A stretch of 44,389 nt of DNA from Micromonospora solifontis (GTDB taxonomy: Bacteria; Actinomycetota; Actinomycetes; Mycobacteriales; Micromonosporaceae), in NCBI RefSeq assembly GCF_003725545.1, contig NZ_RJLN01000044.1, positions 1-44,389 on the forward strand, written 5' to 3'. A model generated the notes under the pieces. That model was not told the origin of the DNA and did no database searches. It saw only the letters and a list, made by a program, of their open reading frames with translations. Shown one piece after another: positions 15,566 to 23,303 of this stretch (its first letter is position 1; every line of letters starts with the position of its first letter). A program made the translations under genes and the position numbers.

Positions 15566-18500
15566 GCTGGCCGCCGGCGACACGGTGAACTGGTTCTGGG
15601 CCATCGGGCCGACCCGGTTGCCGTCGTCCACCGCGACCGCGTACACCGGACGCTGGCCGGTGGTGTTCCCCACGGGGACGGTGACGGTGGCCGTGCCGCC
15701 CGCGCTGGTGGCGTTGACGGTGCTGCCGAGGCCGGTGCCGTCGAGGCTGTACTTGAACTTGGTGATGTTGGTGTCGCCGCCCGCGTCGAACTTGACGGTC
15801 AGCTGACCGCCGGCCGTGACACCGGCGCCGTTCGGGAAGGTGATCTTCGGCTGCAACGGCAGGGCGAGCTTCGCCAGGTTGGCCTGGGTCTCGATGAAGT
15901 TGTAGAACCGCAGGTCGTCGACGGCGCCGGTGAAGAAGCTGTCGTTGCCGCCGTTCCACTTGCGCCGGCCGACGGCGAACTCCGAGGTGGCGTTGAAGCC
16001 GCCGGAGAGGGTCGCCGTGGCGGTCTGCGCGACCCCGTTGACGTAGAGGGTCATCTTCTTGGTCGCGGCGTCGTAGACACCGGCGAGGTGGGTCCACTTG
16101 CCGGCCGTCGGCGCGGCGTCGGACAGCACGCTGTACAGGCCGGCGTTGTCGGTGTCGGCGGCCGCCATGGTGAACCGCCAGCGCTGGTTGCTGCCGGCGT
16201 AGCCGAGGTGGTACGCGGACATCCGCGTCCCGCTCGCGCTGACCACGGTCTGCACGCCGGTGCCCGCCGTCGAGCTGAGCTTGACCCAGGCCGCGACGGT
16301 GAAGCTGGTGTCCGTCCGGACCGGGGTGGAGACGCCGGTGTCGGGGTGCGGGGTGTTGAGGGTGCCGGTCCTGGTGGCGGCCGCGGTGCCGGGCAGCGAC
16401 AGGGCTGTCCCGACGCCGGAGCGGCCGGCCACCCGGGTGACCCCGGTGCCGAGCGTCAGGGCGTTCCCGTGGCCCGAATCATCGGTGGCGGTGGTGCCCG
16501 TCTCCTCGAATCGCCACTCCGCCGCGGGCCCTGAGCCCGCCTTGACGCTGAAGGTGTAGAGGAACGAGCTTGAGAAGCGGCCCGCGTGGTCCTTGGACCA
16601 GACGTAGAGGTTGTTCACCCCGTCGTGCAGCGGCGCGATGGTGAATGACGCCCCGTAGTCGGTGGTGCGGGCGGGCACCGTCTTCGCTGCGGTCAGCACG
16701 CCGGAGTCCAGGCTGTACGCGTACTCCCGGACCTCGTTCGCCTTGCTGGTCGGCGGGAGCACGTCGAAGGTGCCGGAGAGGCCCACGCCGCCGCGCGGGA
16801 TGGTGTCATCCGGGTAGTTGGTCGAGGTGACGTCGGCCGGCGGGTTCGGGTTCGAGGTGTCCACGGTGAATTCGCAGGTGCCCGACCAGGCCCCGTTGTG
16901 GGTGCCGTCCCAGGTGCGGGCCTGCCACACGTAGGTGGCGCCGTCGGTGAGCTTGTCGGCCGGGATCGCCTTCGACACGACGGACGGGTTGCCGGCTGCC
17001 TGCGAGACCTTGTTCGTCTCGTTCCGGCTGCCGCCCAGCGGCCACCAGTAGAAGTACGTGGTCAGCGACTGCTGCGAGGTGTCCGGGTCGGACTGCTTCG
17101 CGGCCAGGATCGGCGTGGCGCTCAGCACGTATGGCCGCGAGGTGCCGGTCGCGCACACCTTGCCGTCGGACTTGCGGTCGGTGGGGGCGTTCGGGTCGCT
17201 GTTGTAGGTGATGGCGAGCTTCGGCGAGGAGTGGTTGAACCGCTTCCACTGGTCCTTGGTGCCCTCGTCGATGGCGCGCAGGCCGACGGTGAGAGTGGAC
17301 CAGCCGCTCGCCGCCGCCTTGGCGACCATCGAGGTGACGTTGAACTCGATCGTGCCGGTGCCGAGGCAGCCGTGGATGGCGCCGTACTTGCGGTTGCCCA
17401 GGGTCTGCGACGTGTAGGTGCTGTACCAGGTCGGCTGGTTGTTCCAGGTGGTGCTTGAGGAGATCGCCCCGGTCATCCAGAGCTTCGCGTTCGACTTGGG
17501 GCTGCAGGTCCAGGACCAGCGCTGCTCCACCCGGAACTGGGCGCTGAGGATGTGCTTGCCCCGGACGTTGGAGGTGTTCATCCGGAACAGCGAGCGGATG
17601 ATGTGGTCGGCGCATCCGGAGCAGTCCTCCGTGCGGCCGGAACCGGCCGAGCCCTTCGTCGATCCGTTGGTCAGCGCCGACGAGTTCTGCCAGAACGAGC
17701 TGGACTTGTACTTGCTCCAGACCGAGGTCCAGGCGTTGCCGGAGATGCCGCCGGTCCACGACGGGTCGATGTAGATGGGCAGCTTCGTGCCCTCGTCGGC
17801 CAGCATCTTCCGGTCCGGGACGAGGGTCATGGTCGCGCCGTCGACGCGTACCGGCATGACGGCCCGGCGCGCGCTCTCCGGCACCGCCTTCTTGTCGGGA
17901 GCCGGCTCACCGGCCCGGGCCGCCGCGGCGGCGGCCTCGGCGGCGGTGGGCTTGCGCCGCGGCGCGGACGACGCCTGGGTCTTGCCCTTGCCCTTGGCCT
18001 GGCCGGTGGTCGCCGGGCCGTCGGCGTCGGCGGAGTCCCACATCAGCGGTGCCGGGGCGGCGAAGACGGTACCGCCCTTGGCGTCCCGGGCGGCGAGGCC
18101 ACCACCGGCGGCGGTCGACACGGTCAGGCCCTTGGTGCTGACGCCGAACTTCAGCGACGCCAGCTTGGGGTTGGCGGCCGCGGCACGGGTCCGGACGATC
18201 AGCACCTGGGAGAAGCCGAGCGGCTGGGCGGTGACCTGGAGGTCGACGTCCGGCACGACGTCACGGTAGGTGGCGGTGGCGCCCTTCAGTACCGGCGCGG
18301 GCAGCGTGCCGGGCCAGGTCAGCGCCAGCTCCCGGGAGCCGTCGCGCAGCCGCACGAACGGACCGTCGCCCTTGGCGGAGAACACGATCGGCAGGACGGT
18401 GGCCCGCGGCACGATGCCCTCGGACGTCGCCTTCAGCGTGGTGTCGACCGGAGCCCAGGAGTCACCCTTGCGCACCCGGGTCGGTTCGATCGTCTGCTCC

Positions 18501-18787
18501 AGCGTCTCGGAGCCGTCGACGTTGAGGAACGTCTGCGACCACTCCGTACGCGCCGAGAGCAACTCCACTCGGCGGTTGCAGACCGCCAGCATGCGGCGGG
18601 CCGCCGCCGCGTCGGGTTGCTCGTCGATACACGCGCCCTTCGGCGGAGCCGGCGCGGCGGCGGCCGCGTTGGCCGGCACCGCGAGCAGACTCGCCGCGAC
18701 GGTCGCGGTGACCGCGCCCGTCATCCAACCTCGGAAAAGACCTCTGCGCGTTCTGGACACGCGCGCAGGCAACGGCCATGCAGCCAC
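12227..18787 (-). CDS. Giant secreted DNRLRE/LamG protein with four nidogen-like modules
   Basis: A 2,186-residue exported protein with a GTG start (GGGGGT upstream) and a signal peptide (AVTATVAASLLAVPANAAAAA). An RHS-style beta region is followed by a DNRLRE-type domain around residues 350-520 (WTSVWSKYKSSSFWQNSSAL; SAQFRVEQRWSWTCSP; WNNQPTW), Fn3/Ig-like segments, and a LamG-like domain around 760-990 (FTVAAWVKL; WTHLAGVYDAATKKMTLYVNG; FTGAVDDLRFYNF). From about 1076 to the end, a ~275-residue unit repeats four times: a CarboxypepD-reg-like beta sandwich and a nidogen-like domain (LTGDDAVTTVQLPFAFPFYG; VDTNGLLSF; VVAPFWDDLVVD; FIVEWRNV). No YD repeats and no toxin tip are seen. It probably acts on the cell surface in adhesion or matrix binding. 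Confidence 0.88.
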   Translation of the reverse strand: MAAWPLPARVSRTRRGLFRGWMTGAVTATVAASLLAVPANAAAAAPAPPKGACIDEQPDAAAARRMLAVCNRRVELLSARTEWSQTFLNVDGSETLEQTIEPTRVRKGDSWAPVDTTLKATSEGIVPRATVLPIVFSAKGDGPFVRLRDGSRELALTWPGTLPAPVLKGATATYRDVVPDVDLQVTAQPLGFSQVLIVRTRAAAANPKLASLKFGVSTKGLTVSTAAGGGLAARDAKGGTVFAAPAPLMWDSADADGPATTGQAKGKGKTQASSAPRRKPTAAEAAAAAARAGEPAPDKKAVPESARRAVMPVRVDGATMTLVPDRKMLADEGTKLPIYIDPSWTGGISGNAWTSVWSKYKSSSFWQNSSALTNGSTKGSAGSGRTEDCSGCADHIIRSLFRMNTSNVRGKHILSAQFRVEQRWSWTCSPKSNAKLWMTGAISSSTTWNNQPTWYSTYTSQTLGNRKYGAIHGCLGTGTIEFNVTSMVAKAAASGWSTLTVGLRAIDEGTKDQWKRFNHSSPKLAITYNSDPNAPTDRKSDGKVCATGTSRPYVLSATPILAAKQSDPDTSQQSLTTYFYWWPLGGSRNETNKVSQAAGNPSVVSKAIPADKLTDGATYVWQARTWDGTHNGAWSGTCEFTVDTSNPNPPADVTSTNYPDDTIPRGGVGLSGTFDVLPPTSKANEVREYAYSLDSGVLTAAKTVPARTTDYGASFTIAPLHDGVNNLYVWSKDHAGRFSSSFLYTFSVKAGSGPAAEWRFEETGTTATDDSGHGNALTLGTGVTRVAGRSGVGTALSLPGTAAATRTGTLNTPHPDTGVSTPVRTDTSFTVAAWVKLSSTAGTGVQTVVSASGTRMSAYHLGYAGSNQRWRFTMAAADTDNAGLYSVLSDAAPTAGKWTHLAGVYDAATKKMTLYVNGVAQTATATLSGGFNATSEFAVGRRKWNGGNDSFFTGAVDDLRFYNFIETQANLAKLALPLQPKITFPNGAGVTAGGQLTVKFDAGGDTNITKFKYSLDGTGLGSTVNATSAGGTATVTVPVGNTTGQRPVYAVAVDDGNRVGPMAQNQFTVSPAASMSGTVWDPNFMPQAGALVQLQPGGYQATSAADGSYSLANFPPGTYTVTVTYGGRCGLVLSQQVEIDGQGFVFDIFLIAVGDDLGTTCAEQTAAFTAASTALALTGDDAVTTVQLPFAFPFYGGAYRSAWVDTNGLLSFTDPAGSHPYTGGGQLPAPADPNAVVAPFWDDLVVDGSASVRTGTTGTGSGQRFIVEWRNVYRKADATQRLTFEAILAPDGTVTTNYDQLDNAAEKGDNAIVGIEAAAGEDGLSYSVDEPVLASGKAITFVRPDVAGGLETHNLSGTLTDAAGNPVSGATVSLDPGGLTATTSGTGAYSFTGLVADSYDVSAKLAGRCGVVARSQVELAADTVRDLKLGPDYGGLGYACTTGPSGFVAAANVLALTGDDAATTVTLPFPVQFHGQSYTSGFVHTNGLVSFGSVSGAVDAWANPTMPTAEPPNAVVAPFWDDFQVDSSASVRTQTFGTAPNRYFVVEWRNVGFRPTSAERLTFEVIFHEDGRIAYHYGAMSTPTQQGAGATVGLENGSGTVAALYSFQEAVLTGNSSITYTPAPAGTVKGVLTTAVTGEPYAGATVTLNPGNRSTTTGADGSYQFTGVPVGEYQVAAATGDNRCVGQSAKETVNYAGGTKSVDLSVMVDGDEFGYKCTTGAQTFIPGDVTEGWSGDETVWQKNPPFPVKLYGEQYTSAWISANGLISFKDPAYFGWIGSWPGALPSPAAEGSPNAAVYALWDDWVVDSQALIATKISGTAPNRQWVVEWRNVHIYGDTSTRATFEVIFNEGGDITLAYTGIDPTKPIERGGEGTVGIENADGSIAFQYLFREKWLASGQGVTFKPNPPGQGSVAGTVTCQGAAVAGATVTVADRTATTAADGTYRVDAVPAGTWAAITTVTSGTCKGSDVRQVTVGTNTQAAADYALGATAAGGGYTLAEQAVPYTPADATVLSLSGDDAYTSVALPFPVTLYGQTYSTGYVDVNGVLSFVDPGEPSPDAWPIPSPDSPEEPNAALYPFWHDWVVDSNASVRTAVRGTAPNRQFVIEWRNVHSYEDPLTRVTFQVILDEAGGWSYAYTDNDGTFLERGGGATIGVENADGTSAIQYTYRQPVLRPGLGLRFNPPTP

Positions 18788-18823
18788 CAGCGACCCCCGT
18801 GATCACGTTTGACAGTACGCCAG

Positions 18824-18853
18824 ACGATAGAAATGGACGAGCACCGATGTAAA
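18824..18853 (-). promoter_or_regulatory. Promoter of the large secreted gene (copy 2)
   Basis: On the minus strand TTTACA (18853-18848), 18 nt, TATCGT (18829-18824), 37 nt upstream of the GTG at 18787. Spacing and flanking sequence match the copy at 4449-4478, which supports both. Confidence 0.55.
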
Positions 18854-18982
18854 TAGGCGTCACATCCTGCGAGCACGAACCGGACATTGTCGTCCGCATG
18901 CCACGGTTTGGTGACGCAGGGTTCCGGCATCCGGTCGATCGGTGCAACGGCCCCGACCGGCCGCCGCAGCGGCCCACGGAAC

Positions 18983-19018
18983 GGTTCCGGCCTGGTGGAG
19001 AACCACCAGGCCGGAACC
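18983..19018. terminator. Strong terminator between toxin locus and biosynthetic cluster
   Basis: A perfect 16-bp stem (GGTTCCGGCCTGGTGG and its complement) capped by AGAA. It lies downstream of the minus-strand halogenase gene and upstream of the secreted-protein promoter, so it insulates the two loci. Confidence 0.8.
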
Positions 19019-19029
19019 ACTGTCACGGG

Positions 19030-19075
19030 CCGCCGCCAGGGACTCGAACCCCGACGCCGACGGCGATCAGCGTGC
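19030..19075 (-). other. tRNA-like T-arm fragment
   Basis: On the minus strand 19053-19037 reads CGGGGTTCGAGTCCCTG, a complete 5-bp T-stem (one G-T pair) and 7-nt T-loop of a tRNA, preceded by CTGAT and GTCGG segments like the 3' half of a tRNA. I could not build an acceptor stem, D-arm or full cloverleaf. It looks like a tRNA 3' remnant, of the kind left at attachment sites of integrating elements, but chance similarity is possible. Confidence 0.4.
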
Positions 19076-19175
19076 GGTATCGCCTGGCTCGGAGCCGGTC
19101 CGGCCGGGCGCGGGCACGTAGCCACGCGATCGGGATCGTGGGGGGTAGGGCGGCGTTCAGGCAATCCGGCACGGC

Positions 19176-19934
19176 CTACGTGAACATCGCCTCCATGGTT
19201 TCGTGAGTAGCCGCCTTGCGCGTTCCCTGCTCGTCGGACCAACAGGTGTTGAGGATGATCCTCGTCTTGTCCTCGGTCAATTCGATGGTCCGGTGCAAGG
19301 TGGTGTCGGAGCGCAGGAAATACAGGTCGCCCGAGACGTGCGGATAGGTGCTGATCGGGTATTTGGCAAGATGCTCGTGCAGCTTCGGGTCGGCCTTGTT
19401 CCAGTCGGTGTGCGGAATGCACTGCAGGGAGCCGCCGAATTCCATGGCCGGGGCTTCGATGATCCAGATCAGCGTGAAACTGAAGTCACCCCAATGCCAT
19501 CCGTGCGTGTCGCCGCGCTTCTCCTGCCGGATGATCACATACTTTTCCTCGTCCCAGGGACACGGCACCACGGGCTCCCGGGCGAGCACCGAGAGGAAGC
19601 CGGTGAGCGAGGTCGAGTCGTAGACGGCCGGGATGAGCGTGCTGTCCTTGGCGATGGCCACCTGGCTCACCGTGCTCATCTTCCGCGGGGTCTCCCCGGT
19701 CTCCTTCATGAGGATGTCGATGCGCCGCGAGTGCAGGTCGAGCAGGCGGAAGACCTCGGCTTTGACCTCGGCCTTCAGGTCCTCGGGGATCAGCTCGCGC
19801 AGCTTGACGTACCCGTTGCGGCGGAACTGCTGGGACAGCTGGCGCACCTGCCAGTCATCGGTGAAGACCGTGTCCAGATGCTGCTTGATGCGGAGGTCGA
19901 TGGCGGCGGGGTCGACCGTTGTCCGATCACTCAT
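19176..19934 (-). CDS. Fe(II)/2OG-dependent radical halogenase, BesD-like
   Basis: A 252-residue protein with GAGGTGA before the ATG. The metal site is H147-W148-G149 and H214 (THGWHWGDFSF; TTLHR): the carboxylate of the usual HxD/E triad is Gly, as in halogenases, where chloride fills the open site. The 67-residue spacing between the two His equals that of BesD (H137/H204, from memory). With the same +10 offset, R84, E130, H144, D150 and N229 coincide with BesD residues I recall as binding the amino acid substrate. R225 may bind 2-oxoglutarate. Predicted reaction: chlorination of an unactivated C-H of a free, probably basic, amino acid (Lys/Orn class). It is divergent from the MbtH-A-PCP operon. 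A hydroxylase is the alternative, but Gly149 argues against it. Confidence 0.82.
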   Translation of the reverse strand: MSDRTTVDPAAIDLRIKQHLDTVFTDDWQVRQLSQQFRRNGYVKLRELIPEDLKAEVKAEVFRLLDLHSRRIDILMKETGETPRKMSTVSQVAIAKDSTLIPAVYDSTSLTGFLSVLAREPVVPCPWDEEKYVIIRQEKRGDTHGWHWGDFSFTLIWIIEAPAMEFGGSLQCIPHTDWNKADPKLHEHLAKYPISTYPHVSGDLYFLRSDTTLHRTIELTEDKTRIILNTCWSDEQGTRKAATHETMEAMFT

Positions 19935-20337
19935 GGTTCACCTCGAGGTTGGCATGGAGAGCCGGCAAGCGCCCGGCGCGTACGCGAACGCGCGGAGCAG
20001 GCCCCGGCCCCTGCACGGATGGGACGAGACGGCACCGAGCCGTGAACCTTTCCCGGAGGCTGTGACGGAAGGGTCCCAACAAGGGTCGGTCACCGAAAGC
20101 CGAACAGCAGCGGGAGGCGCCGTCATACCGTTCGGAAACGTTGCCGGTCATCGTGGACCGGCGCGGTACGGCGAGTATGGCACAGCGACCATCCCGGGTA
20201 CAGGCATTGACTCGCACAATTTTCCGTGATAGTCCATTGGCACCTGACCGGATCTGCGGTTCGCCATCCGCCGCGCAGTCCCGAAACCACACCGTCGGTG
20301 CACCGCGCCGGCCCTTCACGGGGACTTTGCCAAACAA
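19935..20337. other. Divergent promoter region of the cluster
   Basis: 403 nt between the divergent halogenase and NRPS genes with no convincing gene. The right half is less GC-rich and contains the promoter at 20207-20235. Binding sites of the cluster regulator would be expected here, but I could not define direct repeats with confidence. Confidence 0.55.
20207..20235 (+). promoter_or_regulatory. Promoter of the MbtH-A-PCP operon
   Basis: TTGACT, 17 nt (AT-rich), TAGTCC on the plus strand, about 100 nt upstream of the ATG at 20338. The -35 box is near consensus and the -10 is weak, consistent with dependence on an activator such as the cluster's SARP-like protein. Confidence 0.5.
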
Positions 20338-22227
20338 ATGAAACCCGGAATCTTCGACGATCTCGAACAAGAATTCAAGATCGTCAAACACGACGACGGA
20401 CATATTTCGATATGGCCGGCCGACCGGCCGCCACCCGCGGGCTGGCAGGCCACCGGCCGACCCGCACCGCGGCAGGAATGCCTGACCTCGATCGCCGCGT
20501 CAGCGACCCTCGAACGGGACGCGCCCACCTCGGATCCGCCGCGGCCGGCGGGTCCGGACCCCCTGATCGAGATGATCCTGGCGGCAGCGGCGGGCCGCGA
20601 CCGCCACACCGCCGTGATCGACGCGGCCGGACTCCGGCTGAGCTACGCAGACCTCGTCGACCTCGCCGGACGATACGCCGCCGACCTGGGCGAACGAGGC
20701 GTCGGCCGGGGCGACCTGGTCGGCGTGGTCGCCGAACGGTCGGTGACGACCGTCGCGCAGATCCTCGGCGTGCTGTACGCGGGCGCGGCGTACGTCCCGC
20801 TCGACCCCGAGGCGCCGCCGGGCCGCCGGGCGCTGATCGCCGAGCGTGCCGTCCTCAGCCTGACGCTGACCGGGGCCAACCCCGTTGCCGACCGGCCCGC
20901 CGACAACCCCTCCGGGTCGGCCGACAGCCCGGCCTACGTGCTGTTCACCTCCGGGAGCACGGGCCGCCCCAAGGGCGTCGTGGTGGAACGACGATCCGTG
21001 GTCACGTTCGTCCGCGACGCGGTACGTCGCTTCGGCATCCGCGGCGACGACCGGTTCCTCCAGTTCGCCTCGTACGGGTTCGACACGTCGGTGTTCGAGA
21101 CCTTCGCCGCACTGTCGGCCGGCGCCACGCTGGTGGTGGCCGGCGAGGAGCAACGCGCCGACCCGCACGCGCTGGCCGCGTACCTGCGGCAGGAGGGCGT
21201 GACGCTGGCCGACCTGCCGCCCAGCGTGCTGGAACTGATCTCCCCGGCGGACGTGCCCGGTCTGCGCCGGGTCTTCTCCGGCGGCGAGCCCTGCTCCGGC
21301 GCCCTGGCGACCGCCTGGGCCGACGCCGGGGTGACGCTGACGGTCTTCTACGGGCCGACCGAGGGCACGGTCGCGGCCACGGCCTGCGAGAACGACCGGC
21401 CCCGGGACACCCCGGTGCCGCTCGGCGGACCGATCGCCGGGGCCGGCGTGCGACTGCTCGATGCCGAACTGAAGCCGGTACTCCCCGGTGACATCGGCGA
21501 GATACACCTGTCCGGTCCGGGCCTGGCCCGCGGCTACCTGGACGATCCGGTGGCGACGGCGCTCGCCTTCGTCCCCGATCCCGCCGGCGACGGCCGCCTC
21601 TACCGCACCGGCGACCTCGCCCGCGTCGACGCCGACGGCGAACTCGTCTTCATGGGGCGGCGCGACCGTCAGATCAAGATCGGCGGGGTCCGGGTGGAGC
21701 CGGGCGAGGTGGAGGCCGCGCTGTGCCGGCACGTCGGCGCACGCCAAGCGGTGGTCGATCACGTGCGGCAGGACGGCCGAAACCGGCTGGTCGCCTTCAT
21801 CGTCCCGGGCACGATGACGAGCGCCGGCCAGGCCCGCGCCGTACTGGCCGAGCATCTCCCGTCGGCGTTCGTTCCCGAGGAGATCGTGGTGGTCGACGCG
21901 CTGCCCAGGACCGTCAACGACAAGATCGACCGAGCCGCGCTGGCCGCGTCGCTCCCGGTCCACCGCGAGCCGCCGCACGAGGAGGGCGATCTCTCGCCGC
22001 TGGAGCAGCGGGTCGCGGCCGACATCTTCCGGCCGCACCTCGGTCGTACGCCGACCGACCCGGACTCGAACTTCTTCGCGCTCGGCGGGAACAGTCTGCA
22101 GGCGGTCAAGCTGTTGGCCGCGGTCTCGTCCAGCTACGGCGTGCGGCTCGCGGTGCGCGACTTCCTGGCTGATCCGACCGTCCGCGGCATCGCGCGGGCC
22201 ATCAGTGCCAGCGGAGGACGAGGATGA
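20338..22227 (+). CDS. MbtH-adenylation-PCP protein (stand-alone NRPS unit)
   Basis: 629 residues. Residues ~8-50 resemble MbtH (FKIVKHDDGHISIWPADRPP, then PAGW) but lack its closing W-T-D-RP motif. The A domain spans ~75-535: A3 LFTSGSTGRPKG, A5 FYGPTEGT, A7 YRTGDLAR, A8 GRRDRQIKIGGVRVEPGE, A10 NDKIDR. The PCP is ~555-625, with its phosphopantetheine Ser in LGGNSLQA. There is no condensation or thioesterase domain. Reading the specificity positions by eye gives D-T-F-D-F-G-F-V-A-K, which I cannot assign. Stand-alone MbtH/A/PCP units such as NikP1 hold an amino acid for oxidation. The next gene, a Rieske oxygenase, overlaps by 4 nt (ATGA), so it may act on the PCP-bound residue. The start follows a weak GGGGAC. 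Confidence 0.9.
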   Translation: MKPGIFDDLEQEFKIVKHDDGHISIWPADRPPPAGWQATGRPAPRQECLTSIAASATLERDAPTSDPPRPAGPDPLIEMILAAAAGRDRHTAVIDAAGLRLSYADLVDLAGRYAADLGERGVGRGDLVGVVAERSVTTVAQILGVLYAGAAYVPLDPEAPPGRRALIAERAVLSLTLTGANPVADRPADNPSGSADSPAYVLFTSGSTGRPKGVVVERRSVVTFVRDAVRRFGIRGDDRFLQFASYGFDTSVFETFAALSAGATLVVAGEEQRADPHALAAYLRQEGVTLADLPPSVLELISPADVPGLRRVFSGGEPCSGALATAWADAGVTLTVFYGPTEGTVAATACENDRPRDTPVPLGGPIAGAGVRLLDAELKPVLPGDIGEIHLSGPGLARGYLDDPVATALAFVPDPAGDGRLYRTGDLARVDADGELVFMGRRDRQIKIGGVRVEPGEVEAALCRHVGARQAVVDHVRQDGRNRLVAFIVPGTMTSAGQARAVLAEHLPSAFVPEEIVVVDALPRTVNDKIDRAALAASLPVHREPPHEEGDLSPLEQRVAADIFRPHLGRTPTDPDSNFFALGGNSLQAVKLLAAVSSSYGVRLAVRDFLADPTVRGIARAISASGGRG

Positions 22228-23303
22228 CGACCGTCGACCGCCCCGCCGAGGTGACGACGCCGCCCGACGACGCGTACGGGCTGCCGGCGCGGTACTACAC
22301 CGATCCGGCCATCTTCCGGCTCGAGCGGGAGCGCGTGTTCGGCCGCGAATGGGTTCCGGTCGCCCGCGTCGACGAAGTGGAGCACGCCGGTGACTTCGTC
22401 ACGTACACCCTCGCCGGTGAACCGCTGGTCGTCGTCCGCGGCGATGACGGGCTGCTGCGCGCCTTCAGCAACGTGTGTCGGCACCGCGGCATGGTCCTGA
22501 TGGCCGGTCGGGGCAGTTGCTCGGCCCTGCAGTGCCGGTATCACCTGTGGACGTACGGCACCGACGGCCGGCTCCGGCAGGCGCCGCACATGGGCGGCAG
22601 CGGGTTCGACCGCAGGGCGGTGTCGCTACCGAGCTTCCCGGTGCAGGTCTGGCAGGGGTGGGTGTTCACCTGCCTCGATCCGACGGCTGAGCCCTTCACC
22701 GAACGCCTCGCCGGCCTTCGGGGACGGTTCGCACCGTACGACCTGAGCCGCTACCGGGTGGTGGCGCGCCTCCCGTGCGACGCTCCGTGGAACTGGAAGC
22801 TGCAGGTCGAGAACTACGCCGAGTCGTACCACCACGCCGGCACCCACCCCGGCACGCTGGAGCCGATCTTCCCGGCGCGCTACTCGATCCCGGCGGAGCA
22901 CCACGACGACGACTGGTTCTTCATCGACCACCGGCCGTCCCTACCCGAGCTCGGCGGTCTGCTGGTGGGCGGCGCCCCTCCCCTCCTGTTGTTCTCCATC
23001 GACCAGCTCGCGGCCGTGTGGTTCCGGCTGCAGGTCGACGCCGTGGATCACAACCAGTTGGAGATCTACGTGCTGGAGAACCCGGACGCGCCGCTGGCCC
23101 CGCAGGCCCTCGATTCACTGCTGGCGTCGATCACCGCGATCAACGACGAGGACTGCGAGGTGCTGCGCGCCACGCAGGCCGGCATGTCGAGCCGCGTCTA
23201 CCAGCCCGGCAGGCTCAGTCACCTCGAGCGCGGCGTGGCACAGTTCCATCGCTGGCTGGCTGCCCGGCTCGACATCGGCGCCGATCCGCACGGGGCCGGC
23301 TGA
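22224..23303 (+). CDS. Rieske non-heme iron oxygenase
   Basis: A 359-residue oxygenase alpha subunit. The Rieske [2Fe-2S] site is C85-R-H87...C104-R-Y-H107. The mononuclear iron site is in ENYAESYHHAGTHPGT (H203, H208), and the likely third ligand lies in a late acidic segment (INDEDCEVL). The layout is closest to GbcA/CntA-type oxygenases acting on amino-acid-like substrates. No reductase gene is seen, so electrons must come from a general ferredoxin or reductase. The ATGA overlap with the MbtH-A-PCP gene implies coupled translation and a shared substrate. Hydroxylation, desaturation or C-N cleavage are all possible reactions. Confidence 0.87.
   Translation: MTTVDRPAEVTTPPDDAYGLPARYYTDPAIFRLERERVFGREWVPVARVDEVEHAGDFVTYTLAGEPLVVVRGDDGLLRAFSNVCRHRGMVLMAGRGSCSALQCRYHLWTYGTDGRLRQAPHMGGSGFDRRAVSLPSFPVQVWQGWVFTCLDPTAEPFTERLAGLRGRFAPYDLSRYRVVARLPCDAPWNWKLQVENYAESYHHAGTHPGTLEPIFPARYSIPAEHHDDDWFFIDHRPSLPELGGLLVGGAPPLLLFSIDQLAAVWFRLQVDAVDHNQLEIYVLENPDAPLAPQALDSLLASITAINDEDCEVLRATQAGMSSRVYQPGRLSHLERGVAQFHRWLAARLDIGADPHGAG

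Noticed and set aside
11987..16534. A 1,515-codon open frame on the plus strand opposite the large secreted gene
   Set aside because: Its translation is Arg/Gly/Val-rich without motifs, while the minus-strand frame has a signal peptide and repeated domains. It is a GC-driven shadow. The same applies to the long plus-strand frames at 9018-11498 and 7299-8822.
19030..19110. A complete tRNA gene on the minus strand
   Set aside because: Only the T-arm folds well. No acceptor stem, D-arm or proper anticodon stem could be paired, so it is reported only as a fragment.
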